Below, one piece after another: positions 8,394-15,652 of a stretch of DNA of 38,942 bases (the stretch's first letter is position 1; each line of letters begins with the position of its first letter). The position numbers and the translations under genes were made by a program. The DNA lies in the IMG/VR virus record IMGVR_UViG_3300011114_000270, positions 1-38,942 of that record. The stretch is one strand, 5' to 3'. The stretch is from a virus. A model generated the notes under the pieces. It searched no databases. It was not told where the DNA came from and worked only from the letters and a program-made list of their open reading frames with translations.

Positions 8394-8663
8394 TTATTCG
8401 TAGGCAACAGTAAATGCTGCGGAAGTCCCAGCAAGCACAATGTATAGCCCTTTGTTGAAGTACAAGCCAGCGGGGAAGTTCAAGTAGTTTGTACCCGCCG
8501 ATACACTGATTGTGTCCGAAATCTTGGGGTCGCTATTGCTAGATGCGCCTGAGTCATACACCGTCAAAGTGCCGCTAGAAGACGCTGATACAAAAATTCC
8601 GTACAGTTTGCCTGCGCCAACTTTGACTTGCTTGGTTGCGGCCAATTGCATATAGTTTGCCAT
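8394..8663 (-). CDS. Small beta-rich virion-type protein (89 aa)
   Basis: Starts MANYMQLAATKQVKVGAGKLYG. The pattern of strands with GTLTVYDSGA and FPAGLYFNKGLYIVLAG resembles small carbohydrate-contact or decoration proteins often coded next to phage fibres. The upstream element ATAAGGAAATATC matches those of the neighbouring structural genes. The family is not named with certainty. Confidence 0.7.
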   Translation of the reverse strand: MANYMQLAATKQVKVGAGKLYGIFVSASSSGTLTVYDSGASSNSDPKISDTISVSAGTNYLNFPAGLYFNKGLYIVLAGTSAAFTVAYE

Positions 8664-8672
8664 GATATTTCC

Positions 8673-9035
8673 TTATGCCAAAAACTTAAGTTTATAGAGC
8701 GTGGTTAGATACAGTTCAACAATATTGTCAATCAGTTGCTGTAGCGAGGTGTCAGATTTGTCGCACACTTCATAGCGTACTTTTTCAATATCATCTAACT
8801 GCCCTTGAAGAAACTCAATGATGTTGGCCGTTTTCTTGTTGCTGCCCAGCGTGATCTGGCCCATTAGGCCGTACCTGCCTTGGTAGGCTTCAGCAAAGGC
8901 ATCTGCAAGTTCCACAATCTCGCTGTAGAAGGTGTTGAGCGCCATGTGCTTGCTAAAGCTGCGGGTGTTGAGGTGGACGCTGTGCGCCACATCCCGCCCA
9001 AGAAACAGCATCCCTACAAATTCGTTACCTTTCAT
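8673..9035 (-). CDS. Conserved phage protein, DUF5856-like (120 aa)
   Basis: This is an all-helical protein (FVGMLFLGRDVAHSVHLNTRSFSKHMALNTFYSEIVELADAFAEA). The spaced His and Glu residues and the H-x-N-T-x-S-x-x-x-H pattern recall the Dps/ferritin-like DUF5856 family found in many phages. Its function is unknown; metal binding or protection is only an idea. Its ATG overlaps the portal stop codon as ATGA, so it is probably translated together with portal. Confidence 0.6.
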   Translation of the reverse strand: MKGNEFVGMLFLGRDVAHSVHLNTRSFSKHMALNTFYSEIVELADAFAEAYQGRYGLMGQITLGSNKKTANIIEFLQGQLDDIEKVRYEVCDKSDTSLQQLIDNIVELYLTTLYKLKFLA

Positions 9036-11215
9036 TGCGGCATCCCTTCCATGTTTTCTTGGGGCATTTCCATACCCGGCATATCAACGTCACGCCCAGG
9101 CATTTCGTTGATTAGGTCGCCGCTGGTAATCATGCCGTGAATTGTACCTAGTACCACCTCTTGCACCTGCTCTGGTGTCATGGCATCCGATGTAGCAGCA
9201 ATACGCTTGGTTTGGGCATCGTAGGCTTTGACCTCAGAGTCAAACTGCTTGATTTGCAGGTCTTGCGCTTCCATCGAATTTTGGACGTTTTGCAGCATTT
9301 CTTGCATTTGCTGCATTTCCTGACCCATAGCCTGCATCTGCATATTGGCGGCTTGCAGGGCTGGGTCGTTGTCATCACCCATGAGTTTGGGGTCAATGGT
9401 CTTAGCCAGCCGTTTAGCCAACTCGTCAGCACCAGGCCAGTCCATGTTCTTGACGAACAGGTCACCAGCCACAGCCCACAGTTGCGGGTTGCCTTGCAGC
9501 AGGTTCGCCATTTCTTCCCGAGTCTCCACCCGCTTGGTGCTGTAACTTGGGCCGGTGGTGACCACCACATCGTACTTGCCGACATTTGGGTTGTAAATCT
9601 TGTCAATCTCAATGCCCTGCTGGTCAACAATCTTTTTGACCGGCTCGGGCTGCGACGGGTCGATCCGCGCCATGTTTGTCTCGCCGTCTTCACCAATAAT
9701 CCGCGCAACCCGCTGGGTGTCGTAGATTTTGGGGATCATGTCCACCAGTTGCCGGGTCACGTAGCGAATGGCACGGGCTAGGTTGTCAACATAGTGGTAA
9801 GTGCCAACGTCACCCTCGCGTTGACGGGCCAGAATGGCCTTGCCGCTGCGCTCGTTGCCGCCCATGCCCAGACTAGCGTTGTACTGCCCTGTAGCAGCCT
9901 TGATGTCCTCAGAAGCACCCGATTTGGCCTGCAAAAGGCCGCTGGACGCCATTGGAGGTTGGGCACGCTGGGGTAGTGGCAGAGTAGCGCCTGCGCCGTC
10001 TGTAACGTCTGGATTGACCTCCAGATACGGCCAATTGGTCGTATTGGCAGTCTTCCACTGCATCTCGTAGCCTTCAAACTGCCCACCGTAGCCAATAAAC
10101 GGAGCCTTGGGTGCCAGGGCCAGCATCTCTGCCTCTTGGCTGACCCAATAGTTGTACATCCGCTGGGCGTCCTTGGCATTTCGCACTAGACCGGAGACAT
10201 AAATCTGCCCGTCAACTTCAAACTCGTTGCCTACCACGCGCACGATGGGGATGTACTTACCGGCCCAATCGCGTTTCTCCAGCACCTCGTAGCCGTTAGT
10301 CTTGACCCAGCAAACCTTTTGGCGCTGCACAACCCGGTTTTTCAGCGGCTTGCCGTAGAGCATCTTCAGTTGCTTGTCATCCGGCGTGTTGTTAAACGCC
10401 GTGATGTTGTTGGGGTACAGGTTCAGCGTCTCAGGCTTGTACTCCACATAGAAATACTCAGCAATCCGAACTGTCTCGTCCCGCAGCCACTGCGTCAGGT
10501 CTTGGTCGCCAATGCCAAGGGACTGCAAACTGCTAATCGGCGCAGCGTCCGGGTACAGGCGTTCGTACTCATCCTTGGGTACGTCCTCCGTGACAAAACA
10601 CCACCGTGCATCCGCACCACATGGGTCTTGGATAGCGGGATCCATAAACACCGAGAACGAATTCCGAACCCGGCCAATTTTTAGATCCTGGTCAAAGCTG
10701 TTTTCGTCGCAATACTCAGTCAGTACCCGAATGTAGCCTTCACCATAGGTCACCTGGTTCTCGCAGGCCGTGTCGTAGGCCGTGTCGGCGTCACTGATGT
10801 ACTCAATGTGCCGCACAATGCCGTTGAAGATTTCCGCCATCTCCGTGTTGGCAATCTCATCCGCGGGGATGACCTTACCGCTGGGACGGTTGTGGCGCTG
10901 GTCGTTGGTGACCTGGCGAACGTGCTGCGGCAGCTTGTTGATGGTCAGGCAGGGACGGGCGTTGATAGTCTGCCCCTGCACAGCCCCGCGAGTCGCCAGT
11001 ACGTCAGCAGGCCATTGCCACTGATTGTCCGGGCTACCCGCCATAAACCGCAAGTCATCCAGTTCGTTGCTGCGCGAGTCGCTGTAGGCATCCACCGCCA
11101 TAGTCAGGCGTGAGCGCATTGTCGCCAGCATATCGCGCTGGTCGTCCTGCTCCCCCGGCCCACCGCCGACGTTGGCAACCTGACCGACCTTGTTGATACC
11201 CGTGTAATCAGCCAT
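9032..11215 (-). CDS. Portal protein, P22 gp1-like
   Basis: This 727-aa protein (P22 portal 725 aa) forms the dodecameric DNA channel at one capsid vertex and docks terminase. The middle part contains helical and charged segments typical of the family (RNSFSVFMDPAIQDP, KDAQRMYNYWVSQEAEMLAL, SGKAILARQREGD). Residues about 620-685 are a Gln/Met-rich helix, as in the P22-type barrel. The ATG at 11215 overlaps the terminase stop as TAATG, with GGATGGGATCG ahead. An in-frame ATG at 11230 is also possible. Confidence 0.92.
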   Translation of the reverse strand: MADYTGINKVGQVANVGGGPGEQDDQRDMLATMRSRLTMAVDAYSDSRSNELDDLRFMAGSPDNQWQWPADVLATRGAVQGQTINARPCLTINKLPQHVRQVTNDQRHNRPSGKVIPADEIANTEMAEIFNGIVRHIEYISDADTAYDTACENQVTYGEGYIRVLTEYCDENSFDQDLKIGRVRNSFSVFMDPAIQDPCGADARWCFVTEDVPKDEYERLYPDAAPISSLQSLGIGDQDLTQWLRDETVRIAEYFYVEYKPETLNLYPNNITAFNNTPDDKQLKMLYGKPLKNRVVQRQKVCWVKTNGYEVLEKRDWAGKYIPIVRVVGNEFEVDGQIYVSGLVRNAKDAQRMYNYWVSQEAEMLALAPKAPFIGYGGQFEGYEMQWKTANTTNWPYLEVNPDVTDGAGATLPLPQRAQPPMASSGLLQAKSGASEDIKAATGQYNASLGMGGNERSGKAILARQREGDVGTYHYVDNLARAIRYVTRQLVDMIPKIYDTQRVARIIGEDGETNMARIDPSQPEPVKKIVDQQGIEIDKIYNPNVGKYDVVVTTGPSYSTKRVETREEMANLLQGNPQLWAVAGDLFVKNMDWPGADELAKRLAKTIDPKLMGDDNDPALQAANMQMQAMGQEMQQMQEMLQNVQNSMEAQDLQIKQFDSEVKAYDAQTKRIAATSDAMTPEQVQEVVLGTIHGMITSGDLINEMPGRDVDMPGMEMPQENMEGMPQ

Positions 11216-12738
11216 TACGATCCCATCCATCCTGTAGATACCGCCGAATAGTCAGAGTATCGCCGAACAGACGTCTCTCTGTACTCCCGATGCGCCACAG
11301 GAAAAGCAAACGTCACACAGATCGCATCTGCTGCATCTGGACTGGCTAAACCTCGGGCTTTCATCTCTTTTTTGCTCTCCAAGAAGATCGTACCCCGTGA
11401 ATCGGGCTTCATTAAGGGCGAAATTAGGTCTGTCTTCAAAAACCTATCGTGCGGAATACTAGCAGATTTCAACCACGCTTTCATATCCCCCCACATCTGC
11501 GCCCTCATATTTCCATACATTATCGGGTTTTTTGCCTTGTTTCCAAAGTTTACCCCCTTGATCTTGTACCGCTGCTCCTTGAGCCTATCCACAATCCCCG
11601 CCCCAAGCCCACCCTCATCAATCACCACCATTGTTGGTTTGTACTCTTCCATCGCCTCAATGATATGCCCCACCACCGTCATGGTGTCATCGCCCCTGTA
11701 CTTCTTAATCGCCACAATATCCCGCCCCTGCCGCACCGCAATCACAGTTGCATCCGCCCCAAACCGCGCCGGGTCTACGCCAATGATGATGGGGGCACTT
11801 GCATCCTTGTATTTCGGCCTTTTCATGGCCTCATCCACCACATCACTTGGTATAAACTGGTCATCCCCCGCCCGCGGGAACTCACCATACACCTCAACGT
11901 GCGCCTGGGCGCTGTCCGGCCCGTACTCCGCAATAATCCGCTCATAAACAGCCTTGTCCGTCCCCTCCACCGTCCTAGCATCCACCACTTTAGTCGCCCA
12001 AAAGTCCCTTTTCGAGTTAAAGCACTCATAAAAGTACCCCGTATTGCGCCGTGGGTTAGAAAACGCCAACCAGAAACGATTCGGCGTGTTTTCCGTGAAA
12101 AATCCACCAGTAACCGACCAAATCGAGTCGTCAATACCACTGGCCTCGTCAAAAATCACCAGCACACCATCAAAATTGTGCACACCAGCATAAGCATCCG
12201 GGTTCTCAGCACTCCAAAGCCGACCCTCCACCGCCCAATAGCGCGTACCCTTCTTCAAATCACTCTCCACCAAGTCCGTCAACCACTTAGCCGGGGCAAC
12301 CTTCGTCGCACTCACTTCAAACCAGTGCGAGTTCAACCCCATAGCCAACCATTTAGTTATCTCCGCCCAAGTAATTGACCGTAACTGGTTCTCGCTATTT
12401 GCCGAAATAATTGTCGTGCTACCAATCCTTGTGGACACCATCCATATAGTCAGCCAAGACACTAATGCCGACTTACCAATACCACGACCAGAAGATATTG
12501 CTTCTTGCATTACAGAGTAATCTACTTTGCCATTATTCTTAGCAATATGGTCAGTAATATCTTGCAATACCTCCCTCTGCCATTTTCTTGGGCCAGAGAA
12601 ATGCTCCAGTGGAGTACTTTTAACTCCCCAAGGAAATACATATTTAACAAACGCCAGAGGATTATCTTTTAATGCTGGACTCCATAGTATTGCCATTAAC
12701 TCTTGTTCGTCTTCTGGTTTGTATATAGTTGTTTGCAT
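11215..12738 (-). CDS. Terminase large subunit (packaging ATPase and nuclease)
   Basis: This 507-aa motor protein cuts and packages DNA. The ATPase half shows Walker A SGRGIGKS at residues 83-90 and Walker B VLVIFDE at 192-198 with catalytic Glu 198. The nuclease half has the RNase H-like acids at D322 (GVDPARFG), D374 (VVIDEGGLG) and D468/D471 (SPDAADA). Length and motifs fit headful-type enzymes. No clear Shine-Dalgarno precedes the ATG at 12738, so the next Met (residue 15, MAIL) cannot be ruled out as the start. It follows the small subunit after an 82-base gap. Confidence 0.95.
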   Translation of the reverse strand: MQTTIYKPEDEQELMAILWSPALKDNPLAFVKYVFPWGVKSTPLEHFSGPRKWQREVLQDITDHIAKNNGKVDYSVMQEAISSGRGIGKSALVSWLTIWMVSTRIGSTTIISANSENQLRSITWAEITKWLAMGLNSHWFEVSATKVAPAKWLTDLVESDLKKGTRYWAVEGRLWSAENPDAYAGVHNFDGVLVIFDEASGIDDSIWSVTGGFFTENTPNRFWLAFSNPRRNTGYFYECFNSKRDFWATKVVDARTVEGTDKAVYERIIAEYGPDSAQAHVEVYGEFPRAGDDQFIPSDVVDEAMKRPKYKDASAPIIIGVDPARFGADATVIAVRQGRDIVAIKKYRGDDTMTVVGHIIEAMEEYKPTMVVIDEGGLGAGIVDRLKEQRYKIKGVNFGNKAKNPIMYGNMRAQMWGDMKAWLKSASIPHDRFLKTDLISPLMKPDSRGTIFLESKKEMKARGLASPDAADAICVTFAFPVAHREYRETSVRRYSDYSAVSTGWMGS

Positions 12739-12820
12739 GGTTTGGGTGTGTTATTAAAAATAAAAAAATTGTGTGCGAGTCCTCCGTAGCCGTGACCTCG
12801 GCCAGCCGGCCCTCCCTCCC

Positions 12821-13306
12821 CTACCCTGGATCGTCCTGGTCATGCACATCTTGCACATTCGATGCACTCAGGCGCGGTGTAACGTCAACAACGTCAACAA
12901 GGCGCGCTTGGGCGGCCGCTAGCGCACCACTAATAGATATGCGGGTATCGCTGACCTGGACGTCGAGGCGGTCGCCATACTTGCTAGGTGCCAGCTTAGA
13001 TAGGACCCAGCGTCTAGCGTCTATTTGAAGCTGGCGCTGCCTGACCATACCGGGGTCAGTGGCACCATTGTCTAGGGTTGGTATAGGTGCATCAGCAAGC
13101 GTTAGGATTTGATCAACCATAGCGTCTAAAAGGGCTCCGCGCGCCTGCGCATAACGCTCCGCCAACGCCGGAGAATCGTCAACCGCTCGAAGAAACGTCT
13201 GCGCAGTCAGGCCGGCTTTAAGGCAGCTTTGGCGCATCGACAGACCATCTGCCATGTATTCAGGCACCAGTTCAGCAAGTTGCTCTCTATTTTTCAGCGC
13301 TGCCAT
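12821..13306 (-). CDS. Terminase small subunit, Sf6 gp1-like
   Basis: This roughly 161-aa protein recognises the packaging site and feeds the large subunit. The N-terminal half looks like a helix-turn-helix (MADGLSMRQSCLKAGLTAQTFLRAV). The central motif QLQIDARRWVLSKLAPSKYGDRL is the signature segment of the Sf6-type small terminase. The C-terminus is acidic and flexible. GGAG lies upstream; either GTG 13309 or ATG 13306 may be used. It is the first gene of the late leftward operon. Confidence 0.88.
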   Translation of the reverse strand: MAALKNREQLAELVPEYMADGLSMRQSCLKAGLTAQTFLRAVDDSPALAERYAQARGALLDAMVDQILTLADAPIPTLDNGATDPGMVRQRQLQIDARRWVLSKLAPSKYGDRLDVQVSDTRISISGALAAAQARLVDVVDVTPRLSASNVQDVHDQDDPG

Positions 13307-13387
13307 CACTATTCACTCCAAAAAGGGCATCTGCCTAAAAATTAAGCAGATTGACCTAATTTTAAGCATAAACAACCGCAACACGCC

Positions 13388-13433
13388 ATACACAAATGCA
13401 CAACCCTATAGGTTGTTGTGCATGTGCATGTAT
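13388..13433. repeat. Long imperfect inverted repeat
   Basis: ATACA and TGCACAAC (13388-13392, 13397-13404) pair with GTTGTGCA and TGTAT (13415-13422, 13429-13433), leaving small internal loops. A shorter alternative stem CAACC-ctata-GGTTG lies inside. It resembles a protein-binding operator or an origin cruciform. Confidence 0.6.
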
Positions 13434-13456
13434 TTTGGCATGTTCTGTGTCAATAC

Positions 13457-13489
13457 CTTACACAATGCATTGTGCATACATTGTGTAAG
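13457..13489. repeat. Perfect 11-bp inverted repeat containing a 14-bp palindrome
   Basis: CTTACACAATG at 13457-13467 and CATTGTGTAAG at 13479-13489 are exact reverse complements. The uninterrupted palindrome CACAATGCATTGTG occupies 13461-13474. This is the most symmetric sequence in the genome and a likely dimeric-protein operator. Confidence 0.7.
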
Positions 13490-13494
13490 AAATG

Positions 13495-13510
13495 TAAGGG
13501 TAAACCCTTA
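13495..13510. repeat. 7-bp inverted repeat with a 2-nt centre
   Basis: TAAGGGT-AA-ACCCTTA, a near-continuous palindrome between the larger repeat at 13457-13489 and the first rightward gene. It could be an operator half-site pair. Confidence 0.5.
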
Positions 13511-13608
13511 GTCAAAATACCTGGTTTACTGTCACCTATGTGACTGACTGACTGTAATAAAATCCGTGACACTACTTGACGTCAGTAACCCAAACCTAGG
13601 AATAAACC

Positions 13609-13842
13609 ATGTCACTCTCTGAAATGAACCGCACCACTTACATGGCGCATCGTGCCAACATTCGAGCCAATGGTGAGCGCCATGCTTTGCCGCGCATCGA
13701 ATGCCCATTAGAGCGCGAAGACATGGCCTATCTTTCCAACCAAACATACGACCATCTCTTGCAGCGTCTGGCCTATCGCAAGCTCGGCGAAGTGGAAACG
13801 CCGCGCAATGCTTTTATGTTGACAACTCCATTTAAAGTCTGA
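13609..13842 (+). CDS. Small early-type protein of unknown function (77 aa)
   Basis: AGGA eight bases before the ATG supports the start. The protein is soluble, basic and Arg/His-rich in the N-terminal half (MNRTTYMAHRANIRANGERH), with no membrane segment or recognisable motif. It is the first gene of the rightward cluster leaving the inverted-repeat region and is followed by two hairpins. Position suggests an early takeover or regulatory protein; the family is not recognised. Confidence 0.7.
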   Translation: MSLSEMNRTTYMAHRANIRANGERHALPRIECPLEREDMAYLSNQTYDHLLQRLAYRKLGEVETPRNAFMLTTPFKV

Positions 13843-13846
13843 CCCT

Positions 13847-13877
13847 ATCCTGTAGGCCATGCCGTGGCCTATGGGAT
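13847..13877 (+). promoter_or_regulatory. Interrupted 11-bp hairpin between small genes
   Basis: ATCC-TG-TAGGCCA, loop TGCCG, TGGCCTA-TG-GGAT, immediately after the 77-aa gene's stop. No T-run follows, so it is unlikely to be a simple terminator. A second hairpin, GATGTC-ATCC-GACATC (13875-13890), overlaps its right end, so the two could be alternative structures ahead of the GP88-like gene. Confidence 0.55.
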
Positions 13878-13907
13878 GTCATCCGACATCGTTAACTTGG
13901 AGAAGAA

Positions 13908-14579
13908 ATGAAGCACACCCAGATAGCAACGGCCGTCAAAATTTCAGTCACTAGCAAACTAGACGGCATTCGATCATGGAGTTTGCAAGCTCTTGATACC
14001 TGTCCCGGTAGCATCGAATCGCCCGGAGTGTTAGTCGATGCTTGCAAGGGCTGTTACGCCACACAAGGTAATTACCGTTTCGCAAATGTCAAAGCCCCTA
14101 GGGAATTTAATCGAACCGATTGGCAGCGGTTTAATTGGGTCGACGATATGGTGTCCGAATTGGAGCGGGATAAATACTTTCGATGGTTCGATTCGGGCGA
14201 TATGTACTCTCTCGCATTGGCGGAGAAAATTTGCGAAGTTATGCGCCGTACGCCATGGTGCAAACACTGGCTTCCAACTCGGATGCATAAGTTTCCAAAA
14301 TTTCAATTGGTACTGCGTGAGATGTCGCAGCTATCTAATGTGATGGTGCGCCCATCTAGCGATTCGATTGTTGGTGAATTTATATCTGGGTTACATGGTT
14401 CGGTTATCGTGCCTGACAGCCGTGTGAACCCCGACATGGTCACACTATGCCGAGCATATGAGCACGACGGGAAATGTAATGGATGCCGAGCATGTTATGA
14501 CAAATCAATTCCCGTTATCGCATATCCCGCCCATGGTAAGACCATGCAAAAAGTTATCCGAATTAAAGTAGCAGCGTAA
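13908..14579 (+). CDS. GP88-like Cys-rich phage protein (possible Fe-S enzyme)
   Basis: The 223-aa protein matches my memory of the phage Gene product 88 family. It has CPG near residue 32, ACKGCYA near 44-50, a conserved core (WFDSGDMYS, MRRTPWCKHWLPTRMHKFPKF, VMVRPSSDSI) and a C-terminal cluster CNGCRACYD near 195-203. The CxxCYA element and overall plan recall the Gp37/Gp68 (DUF5131) proteins, which look radical-SAM-like. An iron-sulfur centre is likely, but the reaction is unknown. GGAGAAGAA precedes the ATG. It shares no operon partner of known pathway. Confidence 0.7.
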   Translation: MKHTQIATAVKISVTSKLDGIRSWSLQALDTCPGSIESPGVLVDACKGCYATQGNYRFANVKAPREFNRTDWQRFNWVDDMVSELERDKYFRWFDSGDMYSLALAEKICEVMRRTPWCKHWLPTRMHKFPKFQLVLREMSQLSNVMVRPSSDSIVGEFISGLHGSVIVPDSRVNPDMVTLCRAYEHDGKCNGCRACYDKSIPVIAYPAHGKTMQKVIRIKVAA

Positions 14580-14585
14580 TTAACT

Positions 14586-14610
14586 GTTAACCCTATTGAC
14601 TAGGGTTAAC
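14586..14610 (+). promoter_or_regulatory. Perfect 10-bp hairpin
   Basis: GTTAACCCTA, loop TTGAC, TAGGGTTAAC lies just after the GP88-like stop codon and before the next gene. No run of T follows. It is the third such intergenic hairpin in this small cluster and could be an RNA-processing, attenuation or protein-binding site. Confidence 0.6.
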
Positions 14611-14641
14611 GGGCAATTATGCCAACTATTGGAGACCCAAT

Positions 14642-14875
14642 ATGCTTAAGTTTTCTATCGGTGATAACGTCACATTTCACCGCGATGTTATCCGTCGACT
14701 CGGATGCGATAAACGTGTTTCGGAAGCGCGTGGTCGCGTGGTTAACGTCAACGGTCCAGTGGTATCGGTTGATTTTGGCGCAACATGGGTCAGGCATGAG
14801 AACGGCGGGACCGTGCGTCATGTTCCGTCGGCCAACTTAACTAAAATTCTAGCTAATGGGGTGATATATGATTAA
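14642..14875 (+). CDS. Small KOW/SH3-like protein of unknown function (77 aa)
   Basis: GGAGA at proper spacing selects the ATG at 14642. The sequence MLKFSIGDNVTFHRDV...ARGRVVNVNGPVVSVDFGATWV has the strand pattern of a small SH3-like barrel (compare KOW-type folds), which often binds nucleic acid. The fold call is by eye only. Its end overlaps the next start by eight bases. Confidence 0.7.
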   Translation: MLKFSIGDNVTFHRDVIRRLGCDKRVSEARGRVVNVNGPVVSVDFGATWVRHENGGTVRHVPSANLTKILANGVIYD

Positions 14876-15089
14876 AACTATAGCAGCCCGATATCCGGGC
14901 CGATGCGCTCGCACGGGCGCGCGCATACCGGCGGGCGCCATCGTGCTATACAACACGCAAACCAAGCGCATACAGTTACCTAGCCAACACACTATAACCC
15001 TGATGGGCGACAGTGGCCCGAACACGTTCTACCGCAACGTTGCGGGCCGGTGCGAGGATGCGCCATGTTGCGGATGCTGCACGATATGA
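14868..15089 (+). CDS. Small Cys-containing protein (73 aa)
   Basis: The N-terminus YPGRCARTGARIPAGAIVLYN resembles small phage proteins with a zinc-ribbon-like beginning (C-x-x-T-G-x-x-I-x-x-G). The C-terminus is Cys-rich (CEDAPCCGCCTI). Metal binding is likely; function unknown. GGGGTGAT lies close before the ATG. Its stop overlaps the following small gene as ATGA. Confidence 0.7.
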   Translation: MIKTIAARYPGRCARTGARIPAGAIVLYNTQTKRIQLPSQHTITLMGDSGPNTFYRNVAGRCEDAPCCGCCTI

Positions 15090-15181
15090 CAAATTTACTT
15101 GTAAAGCTATTTCAAGCTCTTATCGGTGCTGCCGTTTGGGGCTTGCCATTTGTTTGGTACTTTTGGAGCATGAAACCATGA
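15086..15181 (+). CDS. 31-aa single-pass membrane peptide
   Basis: ATG at 15086 overlaps the upstream stop and the stop at 15179-15181 overlaps the next ATG, both as ATGA. The translation is a basic start (MTNLLVKLFQ) followed by one hydrophobic segment, about residues 11-28 (ALIGAAVWGLPFVWYFW). The double coupling supports translation. It could be a small inner-membrane effector; no family is recognised. Confidence 0.6.
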   Translation: MTNLLVKLFQALIGAAVWGLPFVWYFWSMKP

Positions 15182-15348
15182 CCTACGATGACGACTATCT
15201 CGACGACGCCAGGGACGAAGCCCGACTGATGGCCGATGATGAACCCGATTCAAAGCCCGGCATCTGCCCTGCCTGCTCGGGCAGTGGCGAGGGTATGCAC
15301 GATGGCACCAGGTGCGGCACCTGTAAGGGAGCGGGAGAATGCTACTAG
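15178..15348 (+). CDS. Small DnaJ-type zinc-finger protein (56 aa)
   Basis: ATG 15178 is preferred because GGAG lies in front and it overlaps the preceding stop. Longer reading frames upstream cross other genes. The acidic N-terminus (MTYDDDYLDDARDEA) leads to two CxxCxGxG-like elements, CPACSGSG near residue 30 and CGTCKGAG near 46, as in the DnaJ central zinc domain. It may bind zinc and a protein partner. Confidence 0.65.
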   Translation: MTYDDDYLDDARDEARLMADDEPDSKPGICPACSGSGEGMHDGTRCGTCKGAGECY

Positions 15349-15392
15349 CTGCCCTAGTAGCCGCCCTGCTGGCCCTGCTGCTAAACCTGTAG
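15339..15392 (+). CDS. Possible 17-aa hydrophobic peptide
   Basis: GGGAG stands directly ahead of ATG 15339. The translation is almost purely Leu/Ala/Val (MLLAALVAALLALLLNL). It overlaps the end of the zinc-finger gene. Length alone makes this weak; it is listed because of the ribosome-binding site and membrane-like composition. Confidence 0.3.
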   Translation: MLLAALVAALLALLLNL

Positions 15393-15445
15393 ACCGGGGC
15401 ATCCTCCCCAACTGCACCGGGCATGTCCCGGCATGGAGAATGAAA

Positions 15446-15592
15446 ATGTATTACGGCGCAACCTATAGCACCGACCCCGAAAATTTCGGGGAGATAACGG
15501 CCATTTTTGAGGTGGCCGTTGATTGGGACGGGTACCGATATCACGGGTACTGTGTACCGACCAGCGAAGAACTGGCCGCTGCGGGGTACTAA
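15446..15592 (+). CDS. Small protein of unknown function (48 aa)
   Basis: GGAG followed by seven bases selects ATG 15446. The sequence MYYGATYSTDPENFGEITAIF is beta-rich and soluble and ends in EELAAAGY. It is the last gene of the rightward cluster and is followed after 37 bases by a strong terminator. No family is recognised. Confidence 0.65.
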   Translation: MYYGATYSTDPENFGEITAIFEVAVDWDGYRYHGYCVPTSEELAAAGY

Positions 15593-15629
15593 GCCCTGCC
15601 GCCCGATACCGGGGCGCGTACCGGATACT

Positions 15630-15652
15630 AAGCCCCTTCATTGGGGCTTTTT
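15630..15652 (+). terminator. Rho-independent terminator of the rightward small-gene cluster
   Basis: AAGCCCC, a short loop, GGGGCTT and a continuing T-run form a standard intrinsic terminator on the plus strand. It overlaps the last codons of the minus-strand VRR-NUC gene (stop at 15638-15640), so it marks a convergent junction. Confidence 0.85.

Larger units (their letters stand above)
13310..13608. promoter_or_regulatory. Divergent non-coding region rich in inverted repeats
   Basis: These 299 bases separate the leftward late operon from a rightward small-gene cluster and hold no convincing gene. They are AT-richer than the flanks. They contain nested inverted repeats at 13388-13433, 13457-13489, 13495-13510 and 13531-13544, a TGAC tandem (13541-13554) and the palindrome TGACGTCA (13577-13584). 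A -10-like TAAAAT lies at 13558-13563 without a good -35 partner. It is a candidate for divergent promoters with operators, a replication origin, or a packaging start. Confidence 0.7.

Noticed and set aside
11449-12378. Plus-strand 309-aa open frame opposite the large terminase
   Set aside because: It is His/Pro/Arg-rich, has no ribosome-binding site, and is explained as the shadow of a well-supported terminase gene.
12739-12820. Possible terminator between the terminase genes (short stem then A/T-rich run)
   Set aside because: The stem is weak and imperfect, and a stop between the two terminase genes is unlikely.
15013-15177. Longer version of the DnaJ-type zinc-finger gene
   Set aside because: It would run through two coupled upstream frames; ATG 15178 has GGAG and an ATGA overlap.
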